Below, one piece after another: positions 9,240-19,400 of a stretch of 64,000 nt of DNA; positions within the stretch are counted from its first letter, which is position 1, and every line of letters begins with the position of its first letter. The position numbers and the translations under genes were made by a program. Source of the stretch: Desulfuromonadaceae bacterium. GTDB lineage: Bacteria; Desulfobacterota; Desulfuromonadia; Geobacterales; Pseudopelobacteraceae. The stretch lies in the NCBI GenBank assembly GCA_028683855.1, contig JAQUHA010000004.1, positions 62,001-126,000 of the forward strand. The letters are read 5' to 3'. The notes under the pieces are model-generated. The model did not search any database, was not told the DNA's origin, and worked only from the letters and a program-made list of their open reading frames with translations.

Positions 9240-9983
9240 ATGAAACAGGTATTCAGCAGGCCGGAGAGCCTTAAAGATGTCTCAACCCACTTCTGCCCCG
9301 GTTGCAACCATGGTTCAGTACACCGCCTGGTAGCCGAGGCTCTGGATGAATTCGGAATCCGCAGTCGGACAATCGGAGTCGCATCTGTCGGCTGCTCGGT
9401 TTTTCTCTACGGATATTTTGACATTGACGTTATCGAATCGCCTCATGGTCGCGCACCTGCCGTTGCTACCGGTGCCAAACGTGCCCGTCCCGACCGCATT
9501 GTCTTCACCTATCAGGGGGACGGCGATCTTGCTGCAATCGGAACTTCAGAAATTATCCACGCTGCAAATCGTGGCGAAAACATCACCGTAATTTTTGTCA
9601 ACAACACAACATACGGCATGACAGGGGGGCAGATGGCACCTACAACCCTCCCCGGCCAGAAGACATCCACTTCACCTTACGGGCGCGATACAAATAAAGA
9701 CGGTGCCCCATTCAAAATGGCTGAACTGCTTTCAAATCTTGATGGGGTTGCCTTTTCTGCACGGGTAGCACTAAACAATCCGAAAAACGTTCTTAATGCA
9801 AAAAAGCTGATAAAAACCGCCTTCCGGTACCAGGTTGAAAACAGAGGTTTCTCTTTTATCGAAGCGCTCTCCTCCTGCCCTACCAACTGGGGGATGCAGT
9901 CGCTTGAAGCAAACCAGCGCGTAACCGACGAAATGATCCCTTATTTTCCGCTCGGTATTTATAAAAATACAGCAGATCTCTGA
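9240..9983 (+). CDS. 2-oxoacid:ferredoxin oxidoreductase beta subunit (thiamine pyrophosphate-binding)
   Basis: A protein of 247 residues. It opens with a [13 protein letters not shown] segment as in other beta chains and has the conserved cysteine in [10 protein letters not shown]. The TPP-Mg site is seen in [11 protein letters not shown] followed by [16 protein letters not shown], the usual GDGD..NN..YGMTGGQ pattern. It makes the catalytic centre with the alpha subunit. It follows the alpha gene by 19 bases. The [18 protein letters not shown] segment resembles chains annotated both as 2-oxoisovalerate and as 2-oxoglutarate enzymes, so the substrate is left open. Confidence 0.88.
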   Translation: MKQVFSRPESLKDVSTHFCPGCNHGSVHRLVAEALDEFGIRSRTIGVASVGCSVFLYGYFDIDVIESPHGRAPAVATGAKRARPDRIVFTYQGDGDLAAIGTSEIIHAANRGENITVIFVNNTTYGMTGGQMAPTTLPGQKTSTSPYGRDTNKDGAPFKMAELLSNLDGVAFSARVALNNPKNVLNAKKLIKTAFRYQVENRGFSFIEALSSCPTNWGMQSLEANQRVTDEMIPYFPLGIYKNTADL

Positions 9984-10008
9984 TTCATATCACAACTTGG
10001 AGTTAATA

Positions 10009-10551
10009 ATGCGTTACGATGTTTTTATAGCCGGATACGGTGGTCAGGGAGTTCTATTGGCAGGCAACCTGCTCTCTTATGCAGCCATACACGAAGGGAA
10101 AAATGTCTCGTTCTTTCCGGCGTACGGAGTTGAAAAACGTGGCGGAGCCGCAATGTGCACCGTGGTTTTCGCAGATGGGGAGACCGGTTCACCGGTAGTC
10201 GGAAATCCATCGGTCTCCGTTCTTCTAAACCAGCTCTCTTTTGACAAATATGCCTCAAAAGTTAAACGGGGGGGGGTCTGCATAGTGAACTCAACGCTGA
10301 TTGATATAGGCGGGCTGACAATACCGGAAGTTGAAATAGTACAGGTTCCAATGAATCAGATTGCCCTTGATATGGGTGACGTGCGTATGGTCAACATGGT
10401 TGCCTGTGGTGCTTACATAGAGAAAACCGGTGCCATGCAGCTTTCATCGCTGGAAGCGGCACTGAAAAAAGCACTCCCCGAAAGAAATCATAAACTGATT
10501 CCGGCTAACGTAAATGCCATGAACGCCGGTGCAAAGGCTGCAAAAGGATAA
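10009..10551 (+). CDS. 2-oxoacid:ferredoxin oxidoreductase gamma subunit
   Basis: About 180 residues matching the gamma domain of 2-oxoacid:acceptor oxidoreductases: FIAGYGGQGVLLAGNLLSYAA at the N terminus (a G-x-G-G-Q-G loop) and SFFPAYGVEKRGGAAMCTVVF. The ATG at 10009 was chosen because TTGGAG lies six bases before it; an in-frame TTG at 9997 is part of that ribosome site. It is the last gene of the delta-alpha-beta-gamma operon. Together the four chains connect amino-acid or tricarboxylic-acid metabolism to the ferredoxin pool, as expected in an anaerobe. Confidence 0.88.
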   Translation: MRYDVFIAGYGGQGVLLAGNLLSYAAIHEGKNVSFFPAYGVEKRGGAAMCTVVFADGETGSPVVGNPSVSVLLNQLSFDKYASKVKRGGVCIVNSTLIDIGGLTIPEVEIVQVPMNQIALDMGDVRMVNMVACGAYIEKTGAMQLSSLEAALKKALPERNHKLIPANVNAMNAGAKAAKG

Positions 10552-10610
10552 TCAGATTCTAAAAAAGCTTGACGTAAGTTCAATGATTTGCTACAAAAGC
10601 GCTCCTGAAT

Positions 10611-10685
10611 AGGGGTATCGCCAAACGGTAAGGCAACGGCCTCTGACGCCGTCATCTCTTGGTTCGAATCCAGGTACCCCTGCCA
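10611..10685 (+). tRNA. tRNA-Gln (anticodon CTG)
   Basis: The cloverleaf can be folded by hand. The acceptor stem AGGGGTA pairs with TACCCCT, the D-arm contains GCCAAACGGTAAGGC, and the anticodon stem ACGGC/GCCGT closes the loop CTCTGAC with anticodon CTG. The T-arm has GGTTCGAATCC, and CCA is encoded at the 3' end after discriminator G. It follows the oxidoreductase operon and is followed at once by a terminator. Confidence 0.93.
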
Positions 10686-10694
10686 ATTATTACG

Positions 10695-10724
10695 AGCACT
10701 TACGAGAAATCGTAGGTGCTTTTT
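10695..10724 (+). terminator. Rho-independent terminator after tRNA-Gln
   Basis: An 11-base stem (AGCACTTACGA with TCGTAGGTGCT, one G-T pair) with a GAAA loop is followed by TTTTA. It lies ten bases past the tRNA CCA end and ends plus-strand transcription just before the converging minus-strand gene. Confidence 0.85.
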
Positions 10725-10786
10725 ATCTTTTATGCAACCCCTTGTACGACCTATCAGTCGATACTCAACCTGACCATAAAACACCT

Positions 10787-13747
10787 CTACTTTGTAACCA
10801 CCATATCGCTGGGGTTAATATTGCCGTCCCGATAGCGATCTGCCAGGCGTACCTTTGAAAAGCCCTCCTGTACTTCTTCAATATAGCCTTCGCCAAGCTT
10901 TATGCTATCCCAGCCAAGTGATTTACCGGTAGCAGGATGGACCACCTCTTTTCCTCTGCGATAAAAGATTGCACCGTGGCGTTGTCTTATATGACTGCTG
11001 CTTCCAAGGTCAGTCATAACCTCGTCATCATCGCGACTGATTACTATTCCTTCAGCAACGGGGAAAACCCTGGCAATTTTAGCTGCCAACCCCGACATCA
11101 GCTCCTTTACAGCCGGAGCACTTTTGTCCTCGGTGTAGGCATCCAATACGTCCATAACCTCAGATGTTTCGGTATTAACAACGCGTGATGTAACCTCAAG
11201 CGACTGATTGGTTTCTCTTACATTTGTTGCGATAATTGCCTCAGCAGCCATTATTCTGCCAAGTTTTGCCGTGCGATCGGTGTCATCAAGTACAGCCTGG
11301 GTAAATTTCTGCTCTTCAAGAACGCTTTTTAATTTATTGCGTTCAGCGATACGAAATCGCTTCTGCTCTGTCATGGCGGCAGTCAGGTAATCGCTTGCCA
11401 ACGGGGTCACGCTGCCAGAACTGTTATCAAAGTCGAATGGCAACACAACCATACTCATGCGCGAAGCATTCTGCATTACAGAAGGGAGTTTTCGGGTAAC
11501 ATGAAGTTTTACCTCTTCAATGTTCCCTGAAGCGTCAAACGCCTCGATTTTTATATTATTTTCACCGTTTTCTATACGGATTACTTTGCTGAAGTAGATT
11601 TTTTTACCCTTGTTGATAGCAACCGGACGACCGTTTATTTTAAGTTTATCAACAAGACAGTTATCTGAAATCTCACCATCAAGCGGATATAAATCTACAA
11701 AAACCTGCGGAATCTCATCAACTGCTTTAAGAGTTATAATCGGCTTTTCCTTATCCTTTGCAGAAGAGCCACACCGTTTATCAGGTTTTGCCGCCGCAAT
11801 CGAAATCGGCGCAGCCGGTACTATTTGTGAGGGTTTATACGTTTTTGTGCCTGCACCGGAAGTAATCATCCCCAGTTCCAACTGTTTATCAGAATCCGTA
11901 CCAAGAGCCTTATTAAGCTTCTGTTCATCAAGTATTTCCTTCAGCTTCTGGCGCTCAACCAAAACAGCAGCTTCCTGTTCTTTCTGGATTTTCTCAAGTT
12001 CCGCTTTCTCACGGGCTATTTTTTCCTGTTCGGCACGCTCTTGAGCCAGACGCTCTATTTCAGCCTTCTCACGGAGAATTTTCTCTTCTTCACCCCTCTT
12101 CTTAGCAAGCAACTCCTCCTCTGCTTTCTCTTTTGCCGCTTTCTCGGCAGCTATCTTTTCCGCTGCCAGGCGCTCCTGTTCAGCCTTCTCCGCCGCCGCT
12201 CTTATTCGCTCAGCCTCTTCTCGAACAAGCCGTGCCTTCTCCGCCTCCTGCCGAGCCATCTCTTCCCGCAAAGCCCGCTCCTGTGCAAGCTTTTCAAGCG
12301 CAGCGCGCTCCCTTTCAAGTCGCTCCTTCTCAGCCAGCTCAATAGCTCTCCGCGCTTTTTCCGCATTTTCACGAGCAAGCCGCTCCTCCTCGGCACGCAT
12401 TTTAGCAAGCCGTTCCAGTTCAAGCTTTTCATTAGCAACACGAAGCTTTTCAGATTCCTCTCTTAATCGTCTCTGCTCCTGCGCCTGAATTTCTGCCAAT
12501 CGCTCATTTTCTGCTTTTTCCCTGGCCAGTCGCTCCGCGTTGGCACGCTCTGTAGCTAAACGCCTACGCTCGGCAATCTCTTTGGCAAGCCGCGCCTTTT
12601 CCGCAACCTCTCGTGCCAGACGCTCTGCCAGACTTTTTTCCAAGGCAGCCTTTTCAGCAGCAGCTTTTAAAAGCGCCAGTTGCTGCGCCTCCTGTTGGAG
12701 TTTTGCAAGACGTTCCAACTCCAACTGCTGCTCAACCTGTTTTTTTAAAGCTGAATCAGCAGCATCCTTATCCTTATCTTTCTCTGCCTGAATTAACTGG
12801 CTGAGGTCTATGGAAGCAACCGTTTCGTTATCAAGTACATCAAAAGCACGCAGAGGATATGAAGTCGTATCTCCGAGTCTCTCAACTGAAATGTCCAGAT
12901 GATAGGTTTTAGCACCCTTTGGATTTACATCCTGCGATCCGACGATAATGTGACTTATGCCTGAGCTGTCAGTAATATCTCCCCTCACCTTTACGAAACG
13001 CTTCCCATTTCTCTCTTCCGGAATTACTTCTGACAAAGTTATTCCAGGTCCCTCACGTTTAGCAACAACAGTCAATGCAGACTCCGAACTGTTACCTGTC
13101 AAATCTGTCGCAACTACACTGATAATATTACTGCCATCCTCCAGCTGTATCTCCTGGGAAAAAGAAATTTCCTTTTCACCCTTATCAACCGGATAACTGT
13201 TTCCGTTAATAGTAATTGATGAGACAAAACCTTCACCCACTGCTTTGCCGACAACACGTATAGAGCGTTCTTTGACCAGAACCCCGTTAGCGGGCTTAGT
13301 CAGAATTATTTTTGGAGGTAAGATTTTTCTGTCAGACGATAGGGCAATGAGCGCCTTTCTAACGCGATCCAGATATTTATTAGCCTTGTCCGTTTCAACA
13401 GAGCGGATGGATGTCTCCAGCTCTTCCAGTGCTTTTACATAATTTCCACTCTGAAAATATGCGATACCAAGCTCGCGATGAGGAAAGTAATCTGTGAAGT
13501 GCATACCATAAGTTCGCGCCCGGCGCTGGTCTTTGTCGCGCATATCAATAGCAGCGGAGAAGTCTTTAAGTGCATTCTGCCAATCACCTTTATCAGCATA
13601 CCCTAGACCCCGGTCGTAGTAATTCCACCATTTACCACGCCAGGTGCCGGTGGCTTCGGCAGCCAGAGATGAGATTGATAAGGGTGGAGCCAGCAATGTC
13701 ATGATCATAAACACGGCAATCATTCTGTGTAAGATTAATTGTTTCAT
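10787..13747 (-). CDS. Secreted TPR / coiled-coil protein with CsgG-like domain
   Basis: About 986 residues. The start at 13747 begins a clear signal peptide (MKQLILHRMIAVFMIMTLLA, cleaved near SSLAAEA) with GAGGAG nine bases before. TPR-like helices (about 30-125) come first, then a bacterial Ig-like region (about 145-240), and about 300 residues of Ala/Glu/Arg/Lys-rich heptads (AEKARL, ERLARE) that must form a very long coiled coil. A second Ig-like domain follows, then a region like the CsgG/FlgO fold (MVVLPFDFDNSSG and EAIIATNVRETNQSLEVTSRVV, about 745-880) and a small beta C terminus. CsgG-type folds line outer-membrane or periplasmic assemblies. It is followed on the minus strand by no near gene, and shares its surroundings with a FadL-type and a FlgT-like gene. 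Confidence 0.75.
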   Translation of the reverse strand: MKQLILHRMIAVFMIMTLLAPPLSISSLAAEATGTWRGKWWNYYDRGLGYADKGDWQNALKDFSAAIDMRDKDQRRARTYGMHFTDYFPHRELGIAYFQSGNYVKALEELETSIRSVETDKANKYLDRVRKALIALSSDRKILPPKIILTKPANGVLVKERSIRVVGKAVGEGFVSSITINGNSYPVDKGEKEISFSQEIQLEDGSNIISVVATDLTGNSSESALTVVAKREGPGITLSEVIPEERNGKRFVKVRGDITDSSGISHIIVGSQDVNPKGAKTYHLDISVERLGDTTSYPLRAFDVLDNETVASIDLSQLIQAEKDKDKDAADSALKKQVEQQLELERLAKLQQEAQQLALLKAAAEKAALEKSLAERLAREVAEKARLAKEIAERRRLATERANAERLAREKAENERLAEIQAQEQRRLREESEKLRVANEKLELERLAKMRAEEERLARENAEKARRAIELAEKERLERERAALEKLAQERALREEMARQEAEKARLVREEAERIRAAAEKAEQERLAAEKIAAEKAAKEKAEEELLAKKRGEEEKILREKAEIERLAQERAEQEKIAREKAELEKIQKEQEAAVLVERQKLKEILDEQKLNKALGTDSDKQLELGMITSGAGTKTYKPSQIVPAAPISIAAAKPDKRCGSSAKDKEKPIITLKAVDEIPQVFVDLYPLDGEISDNCLVDKLKINGRPVAINKGKKIYFSKVIRIENGENNIKIEAFDASGNIEEVKLHVTRKLPSVMQNASRMSMVVLPFDFDNSSGSVTPLASDYLTAAMTEQKRFRIAERNKLKSVLEEQKFTQAVLDDTDRTAKLGRIMAAEAIIATNVRETNQSLEVTSRVVNTETSEVMDVLDAYTEDKSAPAVKELMSGLAAKIARVFPVAEGIVISRDDDEVMTDLGSSSHIRQRHGAIFYRRGKEVVHPATGKSLGWDSIKLGEGYIEEVQEGFSKVRLADRYRDGNINPSDMVVTK

Positions 13748-13838
13748 TGCCGGCATCTCCTCTGCTTTGTCTGTGCAAAAAAGGCACAGAAGCAATATTT
13801 AGTCGCTGCTGTGCCTTTTGGTCTGATTTTCCTGTCAG

Positions 13839-15136
13839 TTAAAAATGGTATATCAGCGAAGTCATTATGGTGTGCTGGTTTATATCAGCGGTCACACCAT
13901 CTACAGGAACGTCGCCGCTTACACCATTGCCCCATCTGTATTGATAAGAGACGTCAAACGCATATTTGTCATAAGCCACACCGCTCCCCAGAGAAAAACC
14001 GTAATAGCTGTCAACTTTTGTGAAGCCCGGTTCCGGATCATAAAAGACACCGGCTCTTACAGGCACTGTCATTTTGTCACCGATAAACAGATACTCACCG
14101 CCGACACGAACCTGAGTAGTATCTTTTGGTTTACCTTGAACAATAGGTAGCGTTGTCAGAGGGTTAAACTCATTCCCGGCAGTATCGGTAATATAAAAAT
14201 CAGACCATTGCGTATGATACAGATCGGCAGCCACAGTCAGGCTGTCGGAATAGCGGTAGGAAATACCAACGCCATAAGATGCCGGCATACCCATTTTCAT
14301 TTTTTCTTTTGTTGGACCAACGGTCTGAGGAACAGAGTTTATATCGGAGGTAGTCTCCTCCAGATCAACATCTGCCTCAAAAGGTGTCTTGCCTACAACA
14401 CCGATCGTAAATTTGTTTACGTTATACATAAGACCGAAATTGTAGTTGATAGCGCTGAAATCAAACTTCTGTGTCCAGTTGCGGCTCTGCGGAATCAACA
14501 CGCCGCCACCAAGGTCAGCTGTTCCACTGTACGAACCATGTCCCGTCCAGCTGTTTGTACCGGCAAAATTATCCCAGATATTGACCGTTGCTCCAACATA
14601 GAGATTTGGTAAAACCTGAATAGCGATAGCCGGAGAGATTGTCCCTAAATGTCCGCTCTGCTTATAGTTATAAACTCCGTTAGTAAAGAGGCCTCCATAA
14701 TTGTAATTGGCGTAGCTGATTTTTTTGTTCATATCATACAGACGCTGATAGTTAAGAGTAACAATCATATTGCGGTTTAAAAGCTGGAATGGGTATGCCG
14801 CACTGACATAGTTCAGATCAGAAGTATCAACAGAATGTGTCTTTCCGGTAAGTTCCGGATAGGCAGTTGAATTGTAGGATTGTCCCCTGCTTGAATAGGA
14901 AAAGACAGCCGAAACCTCCGGAGTTTCAAGATTAATCAAACCTGCAGGATTCCACGAAGCCGCTGTTGCATCGTCAGCCACAGCGATAAAAGCACCACCC
15001 ATGCCGGTTGCTCTTGCACCCGATCCGACCGGATTGAGTGAAGATGAAATTTCCGCCTGAAAAGCAAAAGCGGTCCCCCTCCAAACATCATTGTTGCCGC
15101 CATACAAGCCAGCATAATTTTTCTGTTCCGTTTCAT
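13839..15136 (-). CDS. OmpP1/FadL-family outer-membrane protein, signal peptide out of frame
   Basis: The body (13839 to about 15075) encodes a beta-barrel typical of the FadL family: GSGARATGMGGAFIAVADDATAASWNPAGL near the N terminus, many alternating strands, and a C-terminal Phe (SLIYHF) as used for barrel insertion. FadL proteins let hydrophobic compounds cross the outer membrane. The best start is the ATG at 15136 with AGGAGG before it, opening a signal peptide (MKRNRKIMLACMAATMMFGG). That frame leaves the barrel frame at a run of five C on the plus strand (15076-15080). One more base there would give MMFGGGTAFAFQAEISSS and a normal precursor. The cause is either a real inactivating or phase-variable indel or a sequencing slip. 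A start at 15107 would lack a signal peptide. Confidence 0.75.
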
Positions 15137-15166
15137 TGCAACCCTCCTGTAATTAAATAAGCGTTA

Positions 15167-16306
15167 TTATTTGATATAATCCGCTGTAATACTGCTGCCG
15201 TCAAAACTGTTGATTTTAAAGCCGCCCGCATTAGCCATACTGTTGGCGAGATATACCGGTCTCTCATTATAAACCACAATAAAAGTATCCATAGCAGCCT
15301 CCTCTACAGATATCACCCACGGATAGCTCTGAATAACAGACTTAATTGCAAGAGTCTGATCCGGAGATATGCCGCTGATTTTTACTTTCAGGCGCGATTC
15401 GGATTTTTTTGCTGTGTCGGAAACTATAGTAACTATCTTATTCGAGATACGACGTGAAAGCTTCTCCAAACCGGTAATAAAAGCGTCCTTCTCAGAGGGG
15501 GATGTCTCTTTTGCCGTTTCACTTCCGCTTCTTCCCACCTGCAGTTTACCGGTGAGGTTATTATTGCTGAACACCCTGTAATTTAACCATAACTTAACCG
15601 TATTGAACGGCGATGTAAGACCATAACCGATATCATCACCCTGTTTAACAACAGTATCACCCGTCACGGTGATTAGAACGATAACATTTGCAAGATACTC
15701 CCTCATATACCTGCGAACCAGCTCTTCGCTATAACCTTTCTCATCTGACTTTGCGGATCGTTCAGAGCTTGTCACCTCTTCAAAAACATTAAACTCCTTA
15801 TCCAGCAGCTTGTTTCCAATTGTGGTTTTAATCATCTCCATAACAATATCGTTAGCCGGAGCGAGTCTGTTTTTGTTATCAAACTCCACAATAACAACAA
15901 CCGAACTGTTGCGCGAGACCTCCGTGATAAAATCGGTCAGCAGACTGTCTTCGACACATATTTTTGCTTTAATAATGTAGCTATCACCGTTCTGCTTCTC
16001 ATCAATAAGCGTAAAACCTGTGACAACGCCCTTAGCTTTTTTAACAATTATATCATCCAGCAGCTCTGAGTTCAGAACCTTCGTCTTTGATGAAATATCA
16101 ACACCGGCAACCTGATCAACAGCAGCCATCCTGGCACGCAGGGTTGCCTCCATTTTTGAAGAACCAGGATCCTTAAGGGCGTTAGAAGCCTCCCCCGATA
16201 CTTCCACGCAGCTCTCTTTAGCCAGCGCAGCAGAAGTCGAAACCGCTATCGCAGATATTACGAGAAATATAATCAGTAAATTTATAAAGAAACGCATCTT
16301 CAGCAT
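15167..16306 (-). CDS. FlgT-like secreted protein
   Basis: About 379 residues. The ATG at 16306 has AGGGA upstream and opens a signal peptide (MLKMRFFINLLIIFLVISAI, cleaved near AALA). The mature N terminus (CVEVSGEA..LRARMAAVDQVAGVDISS..KGVVTGF) resembles the N-terminal domain of FlgT-type proteins, in which many genes encode a periplasmic ring factor. The rest has two alpha/beta domains without clear motifs. It precedes the FadL gene by only 30 bases, so they probably form one transcript with the CsgG-like gene. FlgT and CsgG-like folds often occur together, so an envelope assembly is likely; the exact role is unknown. Confidence 0.6.
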   Translation of the reverse strand: MLKMRFFINLLIIFLVISAIAVSTSAALAKESCVEVSGEASNALKDPGSSKMEATLRARMAAVDQVAGVDISSKTKVLNSELLDDIIVKKAKGVVTGFTLIDEKQNGDSYIIKAKICVEDSLLTDFITEVSRNSSVVVIVEFDNKNRLAPANDIVMEMIKTTIGNKLLDKEFNVFEEVTSSERSAKSDEKGYSEELVRRYMREYLANVIVLITVTGDTVVKQGDDIGYGLTSPFNTVKLWLNYRVFSNNNLTGKLQVGRSGSETAKETSPSEKDAFITGLEKLSRRISNKIVTIVSDTAKKSESRLKVKISGISPDQTLAIKSVIQSYPWVISVEEAAMDTFIVVYNERPVYLANSMANAGGFKINSFDGSSITADYIK

Positions 16307-16350
16307 ATTAAGTCCCTGTATTGAACTGACAACTGACAAATCAGATTAAC

Positions 16351-16380
16351 CGTATACTAATATTTTACCTAGTAAGTCAA
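16351..16380 (-). promoter_or_regulatory. Putative sigma-70-type promoter for the FlgT-like gene
   Basis: On the minus strand TTGACT (16375-16380) is followed after 18 bases by TATACG (16351-16356), about 45 bases before the start at 16306. This lies between the end of the first dockerin gene and the FlgT-like gene, where a new promoter would be needed. The -10 fits only in part. Confidence 0.35.
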
Positions 16381-16428
16381 TCAGTTAATTTCCCTGTTTG
16401 TATCACTTTTATCAGAATTATCCGGTAA

Positions 16429-19400
16429 CTAAAGCCCCAGAAACGAATTAATCGTCTTCTGTACTTCGGCGATTGACACCCTATTATCTACGCTCGTATC
16501 CACACAAGCTTCGGCAGTCTTCAGTCCCAGAAACATATTAATAGCACTCTGCACCTCGGCAATGGTGACGGTGTTGTCGTTGTCGCAGTCGCCCGGCTTG
16601 GTAATGATAGTGCCTTCGCTGGTCAGTTTTATCTCCTGTGTTGTTACTCTGCCTGCTATTGCTGTGATGCCTGCTGTTGTCTGCGCTGCATAGCCAGCTG
16701 CTGTTGTGCTGATTGTGTAGGTGCCGGGGGTGGTTAGCATTATGTATGCACCGTTTGCGTAACTGCTTATTGTTCTGTTTGTTGTGCTAATGTTTGCATT
16801 GGCTATGGGGGTGCCGGTGGTTATGTCACGGATGTACCCTTTGATGATTGCAGGCAGGGCGTTCGTGGATACTATGGTGAAGCTTCGGGGGGTGCTTTCT
16901 ATTGCTGCTCCGTAGCTGTCTATGGCTTGTATTTTCCAGTAGCAGTAGCTGTCGCCGTTCTGACAGTAATATATTCCGGTTGCCGGGTCGGTTAATGGGT
17001 CTTTGGTTATGTATGTGCCGTTCTGCGGAATGCCTTCTTCGGTGTAAATGGTGTTTGTGAAACTGGGGTCTGTTGCTACTTTAAGGGTGTAGGTTATTTT
17101 GTTGGGGGAGGTTACAGTTTCCCAGTTTAACTGAAAGATGCCGCTGACTGCTGCTTCGTCTTCCGGTGAGGTAAGGGTGAAGCTGTTTGGGGCTGTGTTG
17201 TTAGCCAGCTGTTTGTAGGCGGTGGAGTTTTTGGCTGGTGCGATGTCGCCGGTCTGGTTGTCCTGGGTGTAATACAGGATTTTGTAGGTGCCAGGGTTGG
17301 GAAAACTGTAGCTGCCGTTCCATTGAATGCCGTCGTAGTACAGGGGGCTGCTGATGAGTCTGGGGATTACCTGCCCGGTTTTACTGGTGTCGGCGGTGGC
17401 TATGGGGGTTCTGATTTCCATCCAGGCACGGGCTATGCGGCTGTTGTCGTTGACTCTCAGCCAGAGTGGGGTTTCTGCTGTTTCGGTGGTTGGTATTATT
17501 GCGGTGCCTGTTACTTCTGTTATGTCGGCGGGGTTGCCGAGGGTGCGTATTCCAACACCTATCTGCATATTTGCGATGTTCTTTCCGTCTGTGTCGAGCA
17601 GGTAGCTTGGTTTGCCGTCACCATTGTCGTCAAGAAGAGGATGTTGGGCGAGGGTGTCGTAGACTCCGGCGTGGGTGGCAAGTGGTACTTTTCTCGGGTC
17701 ACGCAGTTCTACCATGTTGCTTGATTGGCTAAAAGCGTCTTTTAAGGTGTCTCCACGTCCAAGGTAGTTGAAGAGGTTGTCGATGAAGTATTCTCCACCG
17801 TTGTAGGTTGTGCCGCTGGTGCTGTTGTAGATGGTGAAGCCGGCTATGGACTGTTCGTCTGTGTTGGCACTGGTGAGTATTATTCTCCCCGGTTTGGAGA
17901 GTACCGGTGCAAAGATTCCGGAGTAGCAGGTGCCGATCATTATTATTCGGTTGTGGTCGGTGAGTGTGCCGGTTGCTGTTACCTGCGGGTCACTTTCAAG
18001 TGTGTCGAGGTATTCTTTTAGTTCAGTTGGTGTGAGTGGATTGGTGTCATCACCAAGCAGGAAGCCGGTTGTGCTTCCGTGATCTATCATTATCAGGTAG
18101 AGCGGGGCGGAGGAGGTTACGAGTTTGTCCTTTGCCCAGATGGTGATGCTGTCTTGTATCTGTTGTCTGGTTACGGGTGTTGAGTCAGTGCTGGTTAGGC
18201 GAAGTATGTTGTCGGGTAAAAAGCCACGTTTGTTGACGAGTGTTGAGTAGATGGTGTCGGTTGATGCGGTGTGGAGATCGAGCAGGCTGTTGTCGGATGC
18301 TTTACCGGTGATTATGATGGCGTAACCGGATTGAGGGGTGACACCTAATGCCTGGGTTGCGAAGGAGGCGGCAAGTGTGTCATTTCCTTCAAATCTGGCT
18401 TGGATCATGTAGACACCGGGGAGTGCGAAGTTGTTGAGGGCACCGGTGGTGAAGTTGCCCAACCCATCGGTGGTGACGGTTTGCACTATGGGCGCTGGGA
18501 AAGGGACTGCAACCGAGGATGGCGGGGTGATGATGAGAGTTACTGTGCCGCCGGATACGGTGGTTGCGTCTGTTTTTACGAGAGTTCCGGTTATGCTGGT
18601 AGTGTTGCCAGCCCGCAGTGAGGTGGTGTCATTAAGAGTTAGAATGGTTCCGGTTTTAGTGGCTGGGATCTGAATTGTGAAGGTTGATGTTGATGGTGCA
18701 GAATATGTTGTTCCGTCTGAGGCGCGGGCGTTTATGGTGTAGGTTATGCCTTCACGCCAGAGGGTGGCAGCGGTGTTTAGACTCCAGTTTGTTGTTCCGG
18801 TGGCGAGCAGCCATGACGGGGCCATGGTAAAGCTGCCGTCGGTCTGCAGGAAGTATGCGCCGTCGGTTATCTGTACTTCTGCTTTGGATAGGCCGGTGCC
18901 GGTGGCGGTTCCGGTGATTGATGTCAGAGTTGTCAGGCCGGAGCCTTTGGCAGGGGTTGTTATGGCTGCCGATAGTGATGACGCTGGTAGAACATTCAAT
19001 GTCACAGAACGCACGGCATCCGGTGGAATGCCGTTACTGGCGGTTATTGTCAGTTGGTAATCACCGGCGGTGCCGGCGGCAGGGGTGCCGCTGAATACTC
19101 CAGTTGTAGCATCAATTGCCATGCCAGCAGGAGCTTGGTTTATAGTATAGGTGGGCATTGGCCAACTGGTTGACTTGACGGCTACGGAGCAGGCAGAGTC
19201 TACTATACAGGTGGCTGACGGTGAGATGGTAAAGGCAGGGGCAGCGATGGTGGTGAGTTTGTATATTCCGGTGTCGGTCCCTGCATAGACAGTCTGGCGG
19301 CTTACGGGGTCAATCGCGATGGAGAATACTGATTTTGTCAGATCACTGCCAACACTGTTCCAACTTGCTGCGGAGTCAGTGGATTTGAAAACCCCACCAC

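Noticed and set aside
12041-12466. Plus-strand frame of 141 codons opposite the coiled-coil gene
   Set aside because: It is the shadow of the Glu/Ala/Arg repeat on the other strand; Leu/Phe/Ser-rich low complexity and no ribosome site.
13839-15107. FadL-like gene starting at 15107 as a normal gene
   Set aside because: It would lack a signal peptide and a ribosome site, while both are present in the other frame at 15136.
17323-17724. Plus-strand Gly/Val/Tyr-rich frame within the first dockerin gene
   Set aside because: Opposite a well-supported coding region, with no family pattern.
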